From: RFSX01 sp965248155
GTDB taxonomy: Bacteria > Bacteroidota > Bacteroidia > Chitinophagales > Saprospiraceae
Direction: 5' to 3'
Assembly (NCBI GenBank): GCA_965248155.1
Contig: CBDFIO010000001.1
Span: 248,001-312,000, forward strand
DNA length: 64,000 bases
The notes beneath the pieces are model-generated. The model saw only the letters and a list, made by a program, of their open reading frames with translations, was not told the DNA's origin and made no database searches. The first letter of the stretch is position 1. Each line of letters opens with the position of its first letter. Below are positions 55,774 to 64,000 of the stretch, piece after piece. The translations under genes were made by a program, and so were the position numbers.

Positions 55774-57378
55774 TTAATTTTTACCTATAGCATCAAGGTA
55801 TTTGTTAAGCTCTTCTTTAACTTTTGGAAATAAAATGAATAGACCAAGCATATTTGGGAATACCAGAGCTAAGATCATTGCGTCGGAAAATCCCCATACA
55901 GAATCCATATTAGCAGCTGCTCCTATTACAATAAATACGAGGAATAATAATTTATAAGCTAAATCTGAGGCTTTACTTTTACCAAAAAGGTACATCCACG
56001 ATTGGAGACCATAATATGACCATGATATCATCGTAGAAATTGCAAATAAAACTATTGCAATAGTCAGTAAATAAGGGAACCACGATATAAAGGATTCAAA
56101 AGCCATAGAAGTTAATACTGCTCCTTCCACTGTTTCTCCATTAATTACAACAGCTCCTCCATATTCGAAGATTCCACCACTGTTATAAAATATAATAACA
56201 AGAGCAGTCATTGTACAGATGACGACTGTATCAATAAATGGCTCTAACAAGGCTACTAATCCTTCAGAAGCAGGGAATTTTGTTTTTACAGCGGAATGGG
56301 CAATTGAAGCGGACCCTGCTCCGGCTTCATTTGAGAATGCGGCACGTTGAAATCCTACTATAAGGACACCCATTAATCCTCCTATTCCCGCCTTAGGCGT
56401 AAAGGCTTGAGAAAAAATCTGACCAAATGCGTCATCGATATAACTGAAATTTCCAAGAATAATGAACAGACAAGCTGCTCCATAAATAACGGCCATAAAA
56501 GGAACAACTTTCTCAGTTACACTTGCAATCCTTTTGATTCCTCCAATGATTACAAACCCAACAACAACAGCTAATATAATTCCAATAATAGTACCTGATG
56601 AACCACTTTGCCATCCTATCATAGATGCAAGTTGTAGTGCGGCTTGGTTAGATTGTGCGGCATTTCCTCCACCAAATGATGCTCCAATGCAAAGCATAGC
56701 AAATAGAACAGCTAAACCTTTTCCTAAACCGGTATAACCTCTTTCTTTTAATCCTTTGGATAGGTAATACATTGGTCCTCCATAGACTGTTCCATCTTCT
56801 CCAATATCTCGATATTTCACACCTAGTGTACATTCAACAAATTTCGTTGACATTCCTATCAGTCCACATATAATCATCCAAAATGTGGCACCAGGACCTC
56901 CTAATCCAATGGCCAGTGCGACACCTGCAATATTACCAAGACCTACTGTACCTGATACTGCCGTAGCTAAAGCCTGAAAATGGGTGACTTCTCCTTCTTC
57001 ACTTTCAATCCTGATGGTATCAAAAATATCTCCATCTACCATATGAACATTGGCATCCGTTATCGTTTCACCTCCACCTTCAATATCATCATACTTGCCT
57101 CTGACTACATTAATAGCCAGGGGAAATTTCCTGATATTAATAAATGCAAAATAGAGTGTAAAAAAAGATGCTCCCACTACCAGAAGCAATACAACAAAAG
57201 GTATATCCTGACCTCCCAAAGGAATTGTAGTTAGTACAAACCCTTCCCAGGCACTGGCTATAGGGGAAAACCATTCATTTATTCTTTCATCCAAGCCTTC
57301 AGCAAAGCTTGAAAATGGAGTAAGTAATACAATTAATAATACAGTTGAAATTTTTTGAATGATTTTCATAGGACTCAT
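55774..57378 (-). CDS. Sodium:alanine symporter (AGCS family)
   Basis: The membrane protein of ~534 residues has 10 or more helices, with the AGCS segments LATAVSGTVGLGNIAGVALA, GGPGATFWM, GGPMYYLSKG and FSNEAGAGSASIAHSA. It imports small amino acids with Na+. The frame extends upstream to a TTG, but the ATG at 57378 (or 57369) directly precedes the first hydrophobic segment and is preferred. Coupling of Na+ import here with Na+-NQR elsewhere in the window is consistent but not specific evidence. Confidence 0.92.
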   Translation of the reverse strand: MSPMKIIQKISTVLLIVLLTPFSSFAEGLDERINEWFSPIASAWEGFVLTTIPLGGQDIPFVVLLLVVGASFFTLYFAFINIRKFPLAINVVRGKYDDIEGGGETITDANVHMVDGDIFDTIRIESEEGEVTHFQALATAVSGTVGLGNIAGVALAIGLGGPGATFWMIICGLIGMSTKFVECTLGVKYRDIGEDGTVYGGPMYYLSKGLKERGYTGLGKGLAVLFAMLCIGASFGGGNAAQSNQAALQLASMIGWQSGSSGTIIGIILAVVVGFVIIGGIKRIASVTEKVVPFMAVIYGAACLFIILGNFSYIDDAFGQIFSQAFTPKAGIGGLMGVLIVGFQRAAFSNEAGAGSASIAHSAVKTKFPASEGLVALLEPFIDTVVICTMTALVIIFYNSGGIFEYGGAVVINGETVEGAVLTSMAFESFISWFPYLLTIAIVLFAISTMISWSYYGLQSWMYLFGKSKASDLAYKLLFLVFIVIGAAANMDSVWGFSDAMILALVFPNMLGLFILFPKVKEELNKYLDAIGKN

Positions 57379-57586
57379 CGTTGACTTGTTCAATATCAGA
57401 TTATAATTTCTGATAATAAGTGTATTGTAGATATTAAAGCTGACCAATATATTTAAATAAGTTGATCAATAAAAAATTATCTGAAGAAATAGCCTGAAGA
57501 ACATCAAATAGAATTTTTAGGAAATACATACGAATATTTTTAATATATACATATAGAATGTATTTTCGCGTAATCACAATTATAGC

Positions 57587-58381
57587 TTGAAACAGTATCT
57601 AAATCTACTCCAGCATATTCTTGATAACGGTGTTTCGAAAGAGGACCGTACAGGTACAGGAACCATAAGTTGTTTTGGCTATCAAATGAGATTCGATCTT
57701 GCAGAAGGATTTCCTATTGTGACGACTAAGAAATTGCACCTCAGATCTATAATTCATGAATTATTATGGTTTTTGAATGGAGATACCAATATAAAGTATC
57801 TTCAGGATAATGGTGTCAGAATATGGAATGAATGGGCTGATGACAATGGAGAACTTGGACCAGTCTACGGGAAACAGTGGAGATCCTGGACTAAACCGAA
57901 TGGTCAAACGATCGATCAAATATCCAGAGCTGTTTATCTGATTAAGAATAATCCGGATTCAAGAAGGATTATTGTAAATGCTTGGAATGCCGGCGAATTG
58001 GATGAAATGGCCCTAAGCCCCTGTCATTGCCTCTTCCAGTTTTATGTCCTCAACGGGAAACTGTCCTGCCAACTTTACCAAAGATCCGCCGACACATTTC
58101 TTGGTGTTCCTTTTAACATTGCATCCTATGCTCTGCTTACAATGATGATGGCACAAGTTTGTGACCTTGAATATGGTGATTTTGTGCATAGTTTTGGTGA
58201 TGTGCACCTTTACAATGACCATTTTGACCAAGCCCGGCTTCAATTAACCAGGCAAACAAAGCCTTTGCCTAGAATGAAACTAAACGAACAAGTAAAAAAT
58301 ATTTTTGATTTTAGATATGAGGACTTTGAATTGATCGATTATGAACACCATCCGCACATCAAAGCTAGGGTGTCTGTGTAG
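57587..58381 (+). CDS. thyA: Thymidylate synthase
   Basis: The 264-residue protein is canonical ThyA: MKQYLNLLQHIL, DRTGTGTISCFGYQMRFDL, ELLWFLNGDTN, the catalytic Cys in ALSPCHCLFQFYV, QRSADTFLGVPFNIASYALL and DVHLYNDH. The length is full. The start is TTG at 57587. The gene is monocistronic, with an inverted repeat over its stop codon. Convergence with folate synthesis (folK) just upstream on the other strand fits its use of methylene-THF. Confidence 0.97.
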   Translation: MKQYLNLLQHILDNGVSKEDRTGTGTISCFGYQMRFDLAEGFPIVTTKKLHLRSIIHELLWFLNGDTNIKYLQDNGVRIWNEWADDNGELGPVYGKQWRSWTKPNGQTIDQISRAVYLIKNNPDSRRIIVNAWNAGELDEMALSPCHCLFQFYVLNGKLSCQLYQRSADTFLGVPFNIASYALLTMMMAQVCDLEYGDFVHSFGDVHLYNDHFDQARLQLTRQTKPLPRMKLNEQVKNIFDFRYEDFELIDYEHHPHIKARVSV

Positions 58382-58407
58382 CTATTTAGATGCTATCTAA
58401 ATAGCTA
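58379..58407. terminator. Perfect 13-bp inverted repeat overlapping the thyA stop
   Basis: TAGCTATTTAGAT-GCT-ATCTAAATAGCTA includes the TAG stop codon of thyA. There is no T run after it, so termination or mRNA 3'-end protection is only a possibility. Confidence 0.4.
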
Positions 58408-58424
58408 ACTACTTATAGTAATAA

Positions 58425-58455
58425 TTGTTAATACTGGTAGCGAATTTTATTTTTG
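58425..58455 (+). promoter_or_regulatory. Bacteroidota-type promoter for the alternative complex III operon
   Basis: TTG at 58425-58427 and TATTTTTG at 58448-58455, spaced 20 bases, match TTG / TAnnTTTG. The operon begins 50 bases later. Confidence 0.65.
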
Positions 58456-58505
58456 CACGGAATTGAAAAAAGACAGTTCGAGAACTCTTTTTTAAAGTAC
58501 TAGGA

Positions 58506-59906
58506 ATGATCAGAAACACTATTAAAACCTTCCTGTTTTTCATAGCATTTATTGTGCTTCCTTTTCTTGGAAATGCACAGGCCAATGTTGATGAAGGTAA
58601 AGCACTATTCAAGAACAATTGTGCTCAATGTCATGCCAAAAACATGAAGTCTTCCGCGACAGGACCTGCACTTGGGGGATTTGAAGAATTTTGGACAGAT
58701 TATCCAAGGGAAGACCTCTACGAATGGGTGAGGAATTCACAAGGACTTTTAGCAACTGGCCACCCAAGAGCTGTCGAACTCTGGACAGAGCATAAACCAA
58801 CAATAATGCAACCTGCTCCTCATCTAACAGATGAGAATATAGAATCTATTATTCTGTATGTAAATGATATGTTTTTGAATGGACCTGGTGGACTTCCACA
58901 AAATGGACTTACTCAACAGGTAGAAGCTAAAGGAACACCTTCCTGGGTCTATTTTCTTCTCTTTGGATTCTTGGCACTTTTATCCCTGGTACTTGCAAGA
59001 ATCATTTCTCAATTAAACATCATAGCCAGTAAGAAGGAAGGAAGAGAAGTAGAAAGCAAAACACTTTTACAAACACTTACAAGTAAAGGTGTTGTTTCGT
59101 TTGCATTATTTGCAGCAGTTATACTTGGAGGCTACACCACAGTTAATAATGCAGTTTCATTAGGCAGACAGCAAGGTTATTCTCCAGAACAACCGATTAA
59201 ATTCTCTCATGAAACACATGCCGGGCTTCATAAAATTGATTGCCAATATTGTCATGATGGCGCCAGACGCTCTAAACACGCAGTTATACCAGCAGCCAAC
59301 ACATGTATGAATTGTCATAGAGCAATTACAATCGGCACAGAACATGGAACACAAGAATTAACAAAAATATACGCCTCTATAGGTTACAACCCTAATGATA
59401 ATACTTACTTAGATAATTATGAGGATATGAGCCAGGAGGATGTTAAAGCCATCTTTAGTAAATGGATTGGCGATAACTATCTCACTGAAACCGGACTGAC
59501 AGGTTTGGATAGCGAAGGAGAAAAGGTGATAGAAGATCAATGGGATGAAATCGTATCCTCACTCACAAATGAACAAAAGAAAACTGTTCAAGGACCTATA
59601 GAGTGGACCAGAATTCATAACCTGCCTGACCATGTATACTTTAATCATTCTCAGCATGTATCTGTAGGTAAGTTAGAATGCCAGCAATGTCACGGAACTG
59701 TAGAGGGGATGGAGGTACTGGAACAGTTTGCACCACTTTCAATGGGATGGTGTATTAATTGCCACAGAGAGACTGAAGTGAAATTTGCAGGCAATGAATA
59801 TTATGATAGTTATGTAAAATATCATGAAGAACTCAATAATGGAGATCGTGATAAAGTGACGGTTGAGGATATAGGTGGACTGGAATGTCAAAAATGTCAT
59901 TATTAA
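58506..59906 (+). CDS. actA: Alternative complex III multiheme cytochrome c subunit (ActA with N-terminal monoheme domain)
   Basis: The 466-residue protein starts with a signal peptide (to about residue 25). It has six CxxCH motifs. One is in an N-terminal monoheme domain (CAQCH at residue 39). Five more (CQYCH, CMNCH, CQQCH, CINCH, CQKCH) lie in the C-terminal pentaheme domain. Two transmembrane helices lie between them (about 144-165 and 195-213). This is the Bacteroidota form of ActA. The hemes carry electrons from quinol to the oxidase. It is first of the act operon. Confidence 0.9.
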   Translation: MIRNTIKTFLFFIAFIVLPFLGNAQANVDEGKALFKNNCAQCHAKNMKSSATGPALGGFEEFWTDYPREDLYEWVRNSQGLLATGHPRAVELWTEHKPTIMQPAPHLTDENIESIILYVNDMFLNGPGGLPQNGLTQQVEAKGTPSWVYFLLFGFLALLSLVLARIISQLNIIASKKEGREVESKTLLQTLTSKGVVSFALFAAVILGGYTTVNNAVSLGRQQGYSPEQPIKFSHETHAGLHKIDCQYCHDGARRSKHAVIPAANTCMNCHRAITIGTEHGTQELTKIYASIGYNPNDNTYLDNYEDMSQEDVKAIFSKWIGDNYLTETGLTGLDSEGEKVIEDQWDEIVSSLTNEQKKTVQGPIEWTRIHNLPDHVYFNHSQHVSVGKLECQQCHGTVEGMEVLEQFAPLSMGWCINCHRETEVKFAGNEYYDSYVKYHEELNNGDRDKVTVEDIGGLECQKCHY

Positions 59907-59934
59907 AAAGCAATAATTGAATCACAATAAGCGC

Positions 59935-62900
59935 ATGGATAATAATTCGATTTGGGTTGGTGAAAAAGATCTTAACAGAGAAGAAGCTTTTTTAGAATCT
60001 GTTGATAAGGAATTTGGTGGACAAGAGATACTGGAACAAGGTGAACTGTTAACAGATCAACAAACCAACAGAAGAGATTTTCTGAAATTCTTAGGATTTG
60101 GACTTGGAGCAGCAACTGTAGCTGCCGGGTGCGATATTCCTGTTAAAAGAGTAATTCCTTATGTCATCAAACCAGATGAGATCGTTCCCGGAGTTGCAAC
60201 CTACTATGCTTCAACATATGTTGAAGGTGGAGACTATTGCCCGATTCTCGTTAAAACAAGAGAGGGCCGTCCCATTAAAATAGAAGGAAATGATCTGTCA
60301 TCAATTACTCAAGGAGGAACTTCAGCCCGTGCTCAAGCATCTGTACTAAGTCTTTATGACACTAATCGATTCAAATCCCCTCTCCAGAAAACGGATGATG
60401 GCTATGAAAAAATATCATGGGCAGATTTGGATTCCAATGTCAAAGCCGCATTAGCTGAATCAAGCAATGTTGCAATTGTTACGAATACAGTATTGAGTCC
60501 AACTGCTAAAGAAGCTTTGAACGAATTCGTAAACAAGTTCAATAACGCAAAAATCGTTTCTTATGATCCTGTTTCGTCGGCTGCTTTATTAGAAGCCAAT
60601 GAGATGTCATTTGGTGAAAGGCTTATTCCTGATTACAAGTTTGACAAAGCAGATGTAATCGTTTCTTTTGGAGCTGACTTTTTAGGAACATGGGTTTCAC
60701 CAGTTGAATTCGCATCTCAGTATGCATCAAATAGAAAACTAGATTCTGTTGACTCTACAATGTCAAGGCACATACAAGTTGAAAGTTTCATGTCAATGAC
60801 TGGATCTAATGCCGATAATCGTGTTTTGATTAAGCCATCAGAAATGGGCCTTGCAATAGCATACCTGCATGGTCAATTAACGAATAGTGGCGGAGGAGAT
60901 GGATTAAACGATAAGGCAAAAGCCGCTTTGTCAAAAGTCGCAAACGAATTGACTTCAGCAAAAGGTCATTCGCTTGTTGTAAGTGGATCTAATAACACAC
61001 ATGAACAAATTCTTATCAATGACATAAATAATGTACTTGAAAATTATGGCAAGACATTAAGCTTTGATCATGCTTCTTTGCAAAGACAAGGAAATGAAAA
61101 GGACCTGGATGCTTTAATTAGTAGAATGGAAGGCGGACTTCTGGATACATTAGTTGTATGGGGAGCAAATCCCGCTTATGACTATAGTGGAGCAGATAGA
61201 TTTATATCTGCTGTTGAAAAAGTAGCAAATACAGTTTCTATCGCTTTTCAACCGAATAAAACAAGCAGTTATTGTAATTATATAGCACCTGAGCCTCATT
61301 CATTAGAAAGTTGGGGTGACGCTGAAGCGAAAAGAGGTCAACTATCATTAATTCAACCGACGATCAGTCCATTATTTGATACACGTCAGGCCGCTTTAAG
61401 TTTGCTGATATGGTCCGATTCTGACAACATTGACACGAATGCGGATCAAGCATATCTTAATTATTTGAAATCTGTCTGGAACAGTAAATACTTCAGCAAT
61501 CAAAATGAGTATCTAAGCTTCGATTCTTTTTGGAGAAGTGCACTACATGATGGAGTGGTTAAAACTTCAGTAGGAGCTGGATCCAGTAGCTTTAGTGCAA
61601 ATGTAAATTTGGCTAAAAGCAAAATTTCATCAAAAAGCAATTCAGAACTTGAAATAAGTTTTTTCGAAACTGTCAACATGGGTAATGGACAGTTTTCAAC
61701 AAATCCATGGTTGCAAGAAATGCCAGATCCTGTTGCGAGAACAACATGGGGAAATTACCTTGCTGTACCTGTTAATTTCGACGGTGTAAGGCGGTTCGTC
61801 GGTATGAACGAATTGAAAGATGGCGATATGGTTGAATTGACTGTCGGAGAGAAAACCATGCATGTGCCTGTTATTCAACAATTTGGAATGGCAGCCGGTA
61901 CGGTGGCTCTGGCTTTAGGATATGGTAGAGAAGAAGCAGGACTTTGTGGAACTGGAGTAGGAGTAAACATCAATGATTGTCTTGGTTCAGCTGAAGGTAG
62001 GACACAATATTACAATACGGAAGTAAGTGTCTCTTCTAAAACAGGAAAAGAAGAAGAATTCTCTTGTGTTCAATATCACCATACAATTGGTGTGAAGGCT
62101 GACAATGAAAAAGGAGAAGAGATTAATGCAGATGAAGCTGCATTGGCTTTCGCCTATGGTGCAACTGGATATCAGGGATCATTAACAGACAGATCAGTTA
62201 TTTACAATACAAATATCAAAGATCTAAAAGAAAGTGTCGCTCATCTGAAAGACAATAGAGCCACTTTTGAACATTTAAATGAAGCAACATTATATCCATT
62301 TGAAGAATATACTGAAGAGAAATATTCTCAGGGCCATCATTGGGGAATGCATGTTGATCTGAATGCATGTATAGGATGTAATGCCTGTACAGTCTCTTGT
62401 ATGGCAGAGAATAATGTTCCTGTAGTTGGTAAAAAAGAAGTGAGTCGACACCATGAAATGACATGGTTGAGAATTGACAGATACTATTTTGGAGACGCAG
62501 AAAATCCTAATACTGTTTATCAGCCAATGATGTGTCAGCATTGTGATAATGCGCCTTGTGAAAATGTGTGTCCGGTTAATGCAACCAACCATAGTTCGGA
62601 AGGTCTTAATCAAATGGCTTATAACAGATGTGTAGGAACAAGATATTGCGCAAATAACTGTCCTTATAAAGTCAGAAGATTCAACTGGTTAGATTATACT
62701 ACTGCGGATACATTCCCAGGTAACCAGCCTACAGTTTTCGGAGAAGAAATCCCATTTGGTGCTGATAATTTAACCAGAATGGTATTGAATCCTGATGTTA
62801 CTGTAAGAGCAAGAGGAGTTATTGAAAAATGTAGTTTCTGTGTTCAAAGAATACAAGAAGGAAAACTGACAGCTAAGAAAGAAGGAAGAAAATTAATGGA

Positions 62901-63099
62901 TTCTGATGTTAGAACAGCTTGTCAAACAGCTTGTCCTACTGGAGCTATCACTTTTGGTGATATGAATAACGAGCACGGTACATTAAGTAAGAAGTTGAAA
63001 TCACCTCTTAATTATGAGGCATTGGAAGAAGTTAATGTCAGATCTTCAGTGAGTTATACGATGAAGGTTGTAAATAGAGATGGAAGTCTAGATGCTTAA
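59935..63099 (+). CDS. actB: Alternative complex III molybdopterin-like / iron-sulfur subunit
   Basis: The ~1054-residue protein has a Tat-type signal (NRRDFLKFLGFGLGAATVAAGC), placed after an N-terminal stretch of about 55 residues. The first ~750 residues are a molybdopterin-oxidoreductase-like fold, which in ActB lacks the cofactor. The C-terminal part is a ferredoxin-like domain with Cys clusters CIGCNACTVSC, CQHCDNAPCENVCP, CVGTRYCANNCP and CSFC...CQTACP. I prefer the ATG at 59935 to a TTG 18 bases upstream. It is 28 bases after actA. Confidence 0.95.
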   Translation: MDNNSIWVGEKDLNREEAFLESVDKEFGGQEILEQGELLTDQQTNRRDFLKFLGFGLGAATVAAGCDIPVKRVIPYVIKPDEIVPGVATYYASTYVEGGDYCPILVKTREGRPIKIEGNDLSSITQGGTSARAQASVLSLYDTNRFKSPLQKTDDGYEKISWADLDSNVKAALAESSNVAIVTNTVLSPTAKEALNEFVNKFNNAKIVSYDPVSSAALLEANEMSFGERLIPDYKFDKADVIVSFGADFLGTWVSPVEFASQYASNRKLDSVDSTMSRHIQVESFMSMTGSNADNRVLIKPSEMGLAIAYLHGQLTNSGGGDGLNDKAKAALSKVANELTSAKGHSLVVSGSNNTHEQILINDINNVLENYGKTLSFDHASLQRQGNEKDLDALISRMEGGLLDTLVVWGANPAYDYSGADRFISAVEKVANTVSIAFQPNKTSSYCNYIAPEPHSLESWGDAEAKRGQLSLIQPTISPLFDTRQAALSLLIWSDSDNIDTNADQAYLNYLKSVWNSKYFSNQNEYLSFDSFWRSALHDGVVKTSVGAGSSSFSANVNLAKSKISSKSNSELEISFFETVNMGNGQFSTNPWLQEMPDPVARTTWGNYLAVPVNFDGVRRFVGMNELKDGDMVELTVGEKTMHVPVIQQFGMAAGTVALALGYGREEAGLCGTGVGVNINDCLGSAEGRTQYYNTEVSVSSKTGKEEEFSCVQYHHTIGVKADNEKGEEINADEAALAFAYGATGYQGSLTDRSVIYNTNIKDLKESVAHLKDNRATFEHLNEATLYPFEEYTEEKYSQGHHWGMHVDLNACIGCNACTVSCMAENNVPVVGKKEVSRHHEMTWLRIDRYYFGDAENPNTVYQPMMCQHCDNAPCENVCPVNATNHSSEGLNQMAYNRCVGTRYCANNCPYKVRRFNWLDYTTADTFPGNQPTVFGEEIPFGADNLTRMVLNPDVTVRARGVIEKCSFCVQRIQEGKLTAKKEGRKLMDSDVRTACQTACPTGAITFGDMNNEHGTLSKKLKSPLNYEALEEVNVRSSVSYTMKVVNRDGSLDA

Positions 63100-63133
63100 T
63101 TGATTAATAATTGAAAGAAATTAAACACGATAA

Positions 63134-64000
63134 ATGAATCATTACGTCAGTCCAATTAGAGAACCACTTATACATGGTAACAAGACCTACCATGATATAA
63201 CTGAGGATCTCGCATCACCAACGGAGAAAAAACCTGGCTTAAGCTGGACTTTAGGGTTTCTGGTATCTCTAAGTTTACTTGGATTTGGTCTGTTTTGTAT
63301 TGCATGGACCATCTGGATAGGTATTGGAACCTGGAATCTTAATAGAACTGTAGGATGGGGATGGGATATTACCAATTTCGTTTGGTGGATTGGTATTGGT
63401 CACGCCGGAACATTAATTTCTGCTATTCTCTTATTGTTCAGACAGAAATGGAGAACAGGAGTAAACAGAGCTGCTGAAGCAATGACAATATTTGCAGTAA
63501 TCTGCGCAGCTTTATTCCCCGGTATTCATGTAGGTCGTGTGTGGGTTGTATTTTATTTCTTTCCTTATCCAAATACGAGAGGACCAATATGGCCAAACTT
63601 TAATTCACCATTACTTTGGGATTTATTCGCCATATCAACATATTTCACTGTATCCCTATTATTCTGGTATACAGGACTTGTACCTGATTTTGCTACTGTA
63701 CGTGACAGAGCTAAAGGATTAAGACGAAAAATTTATAATATACTTTCTTTTGGATGGACAGGGTCTGCTAAACATTGGCAAAGATGGGAAGCACTTTCGT
63801 TGGTACTTGCTGGTATTGCAACACCACTTGTACTTTCTGTTCATACGATTGTAAGTTTTGATTTCGCAACTTCTGTTGTCCCTGGATGGCATACTACGAT
63901 ATTCCCACCATACTTTGTTGCTGGTGCAATATTTTCAGGATTTGCCATGGTACTTACCTTAATGATAGTGACCAGGAAAGTACTACACTTAGAAGAATAT
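63134..64000 (+). CDS. actC: Alternative complex III quinol-binding membrane subunit (partial, runs off the window)
   Basis: The frame opens with ATG at 63134 and continues without a stop to the window end (289 codons). It encodes NrfD/PsrC-like helices: GFLVSLSLLGFGLFCIAWTIW, WWIGIGHAGTLISAILLLFRQKWR, FPGIHVGRVW, WDLFAISTYFTVSLLFWY and LSVHTIVSFDFATS. It follows actB by 34 bases, as expected for actC, the quinol site of the complex. The 3' end is missing. Confidence 0.93.
   Translation, partial: MNHYVSPIREPLIHGNKTYHDITEDLASPTEKKPGLSWTLGFLVSLSLLGFGLFCIAWTIWIGIGTWNLNRTVGWGWDITNFVWWIGIGHAGTLISAILLLFRQKWRTGVNRAAEAMTIFAVICAALFPGIHVGRVWVVFYFFPYPNTRGPIWPNFNSPLLWDLFAISTYFTVSLLFWYTGLVPDFATVRDRAKGLRRKIYNILSFGWTGSAKHWQRWEALSLVLAGIATPLVLSVHTIVSFDFATSVVPGWHTTIFPPYFVAGAIFSGFAMVLTLMIVTRKVLHLEEY

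Noticed and set aside
57379..57447. Longer N-terminus for the AGCS symporter from a TTG
   Set aside because: The extra residues are not signal-like, and two ATG codons sit directly before the first hydrophobic segment.

Overview
This 64 kb window comes from an AT-rich member of the Bacteroidota. It resembles the Saprospirales/Chitinophagales grade, but the lineage below phylum is only an inference. The phylum call rests on several things: type IX secretion (T9SS) C-terminal sorting domains on secreted proteins, a fused LpxC-FabZ, alternative complex III (Act) and Na+-NQR respiratory operons, TAnnTTTG-type promoter boxes, DUF3667 and very large Ig/HYR/PKD-like adhesins. No rRNA, CRISPR array or phage was seen. 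One tRNA (Pro, GGG) is present.

Region 1-7.5 kb is accessory and scarred. A HYR-type adhesin with near-identical 237-bp tandem repeats is cut by an IS1-family element. A second surface protein, missing its N-terminus, follows and stops just before an IS3-family element. Beyond that lie a gene remnant with one in-frame TGA, a lipoprotein and a small membrane protein. Neither IS has a visible target-site duplication, so the locus was probably rearranged after insertion. Region 7.7-20.5 kb is mostly housekeeping: tRNA-Pro, a frameshifted membrane protein, an orphan arsenosugar-type ArsM, a thiolase, a BtuF-like receptor, a secreted M43 metalloprotease, a hemC-(dead exonuclease)-hemD operon, the lipid A operon lpxD-lpxC/fabZ-lpxA with an ABC ATPase, a MerR regulator and a DUF3667 protein. 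Region 20.7-25.9 kb is a single 1711-residue T9SS cargo protein with P-domain, dockerin and cohesin-like parts.

Region 26-31 kb is the most interesting. It is a tightly overlapping five-gene operon: DUF4956 membrane protein, membrane-anchored CYTH (triphosphate-tunnel) protein, CotH-kinase-like protein, right-handed beta-helix protein and VTC-type polyphosphate polymerase domain. The CotH and beta-helix frames are joined by a perfect A AAA AAG slippery heptamer, so they may be one protein. Two tunnel-fold enzymes and a kinase-like fold together suggest polyphosphate or phosphoryl-transfer chemistry at the envelope. An IS1595-family element then sits between a promoter-like box and nqrABCDEF (32.3-38.6 kb). 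NqrA carries an unexpected N-terminal membrane helix.

Region 38.8-45.9 kb holds a RidA-family protein, queE, parE and a four-gene run: LVIVD lipoprotein, outer-membrane barrel, ECF sigma factor, and a protein with both an inner-membrane helix and a barrel-like C-terminus. The last looks like a trans-envelope sigma regulator. Region 45.9-52 kb is a 2001-residue T9SS type B adhesin. Region 52.2-64 kb has lysS, a LytTR regulator with a degenerate receiver, a deoxynucleoside kinase, folK, an AGCS amino-acid symporter, thyA and the start of the alternative complex III operon (actA, actB, partial actC). TTG start codons are unusually common throughout.
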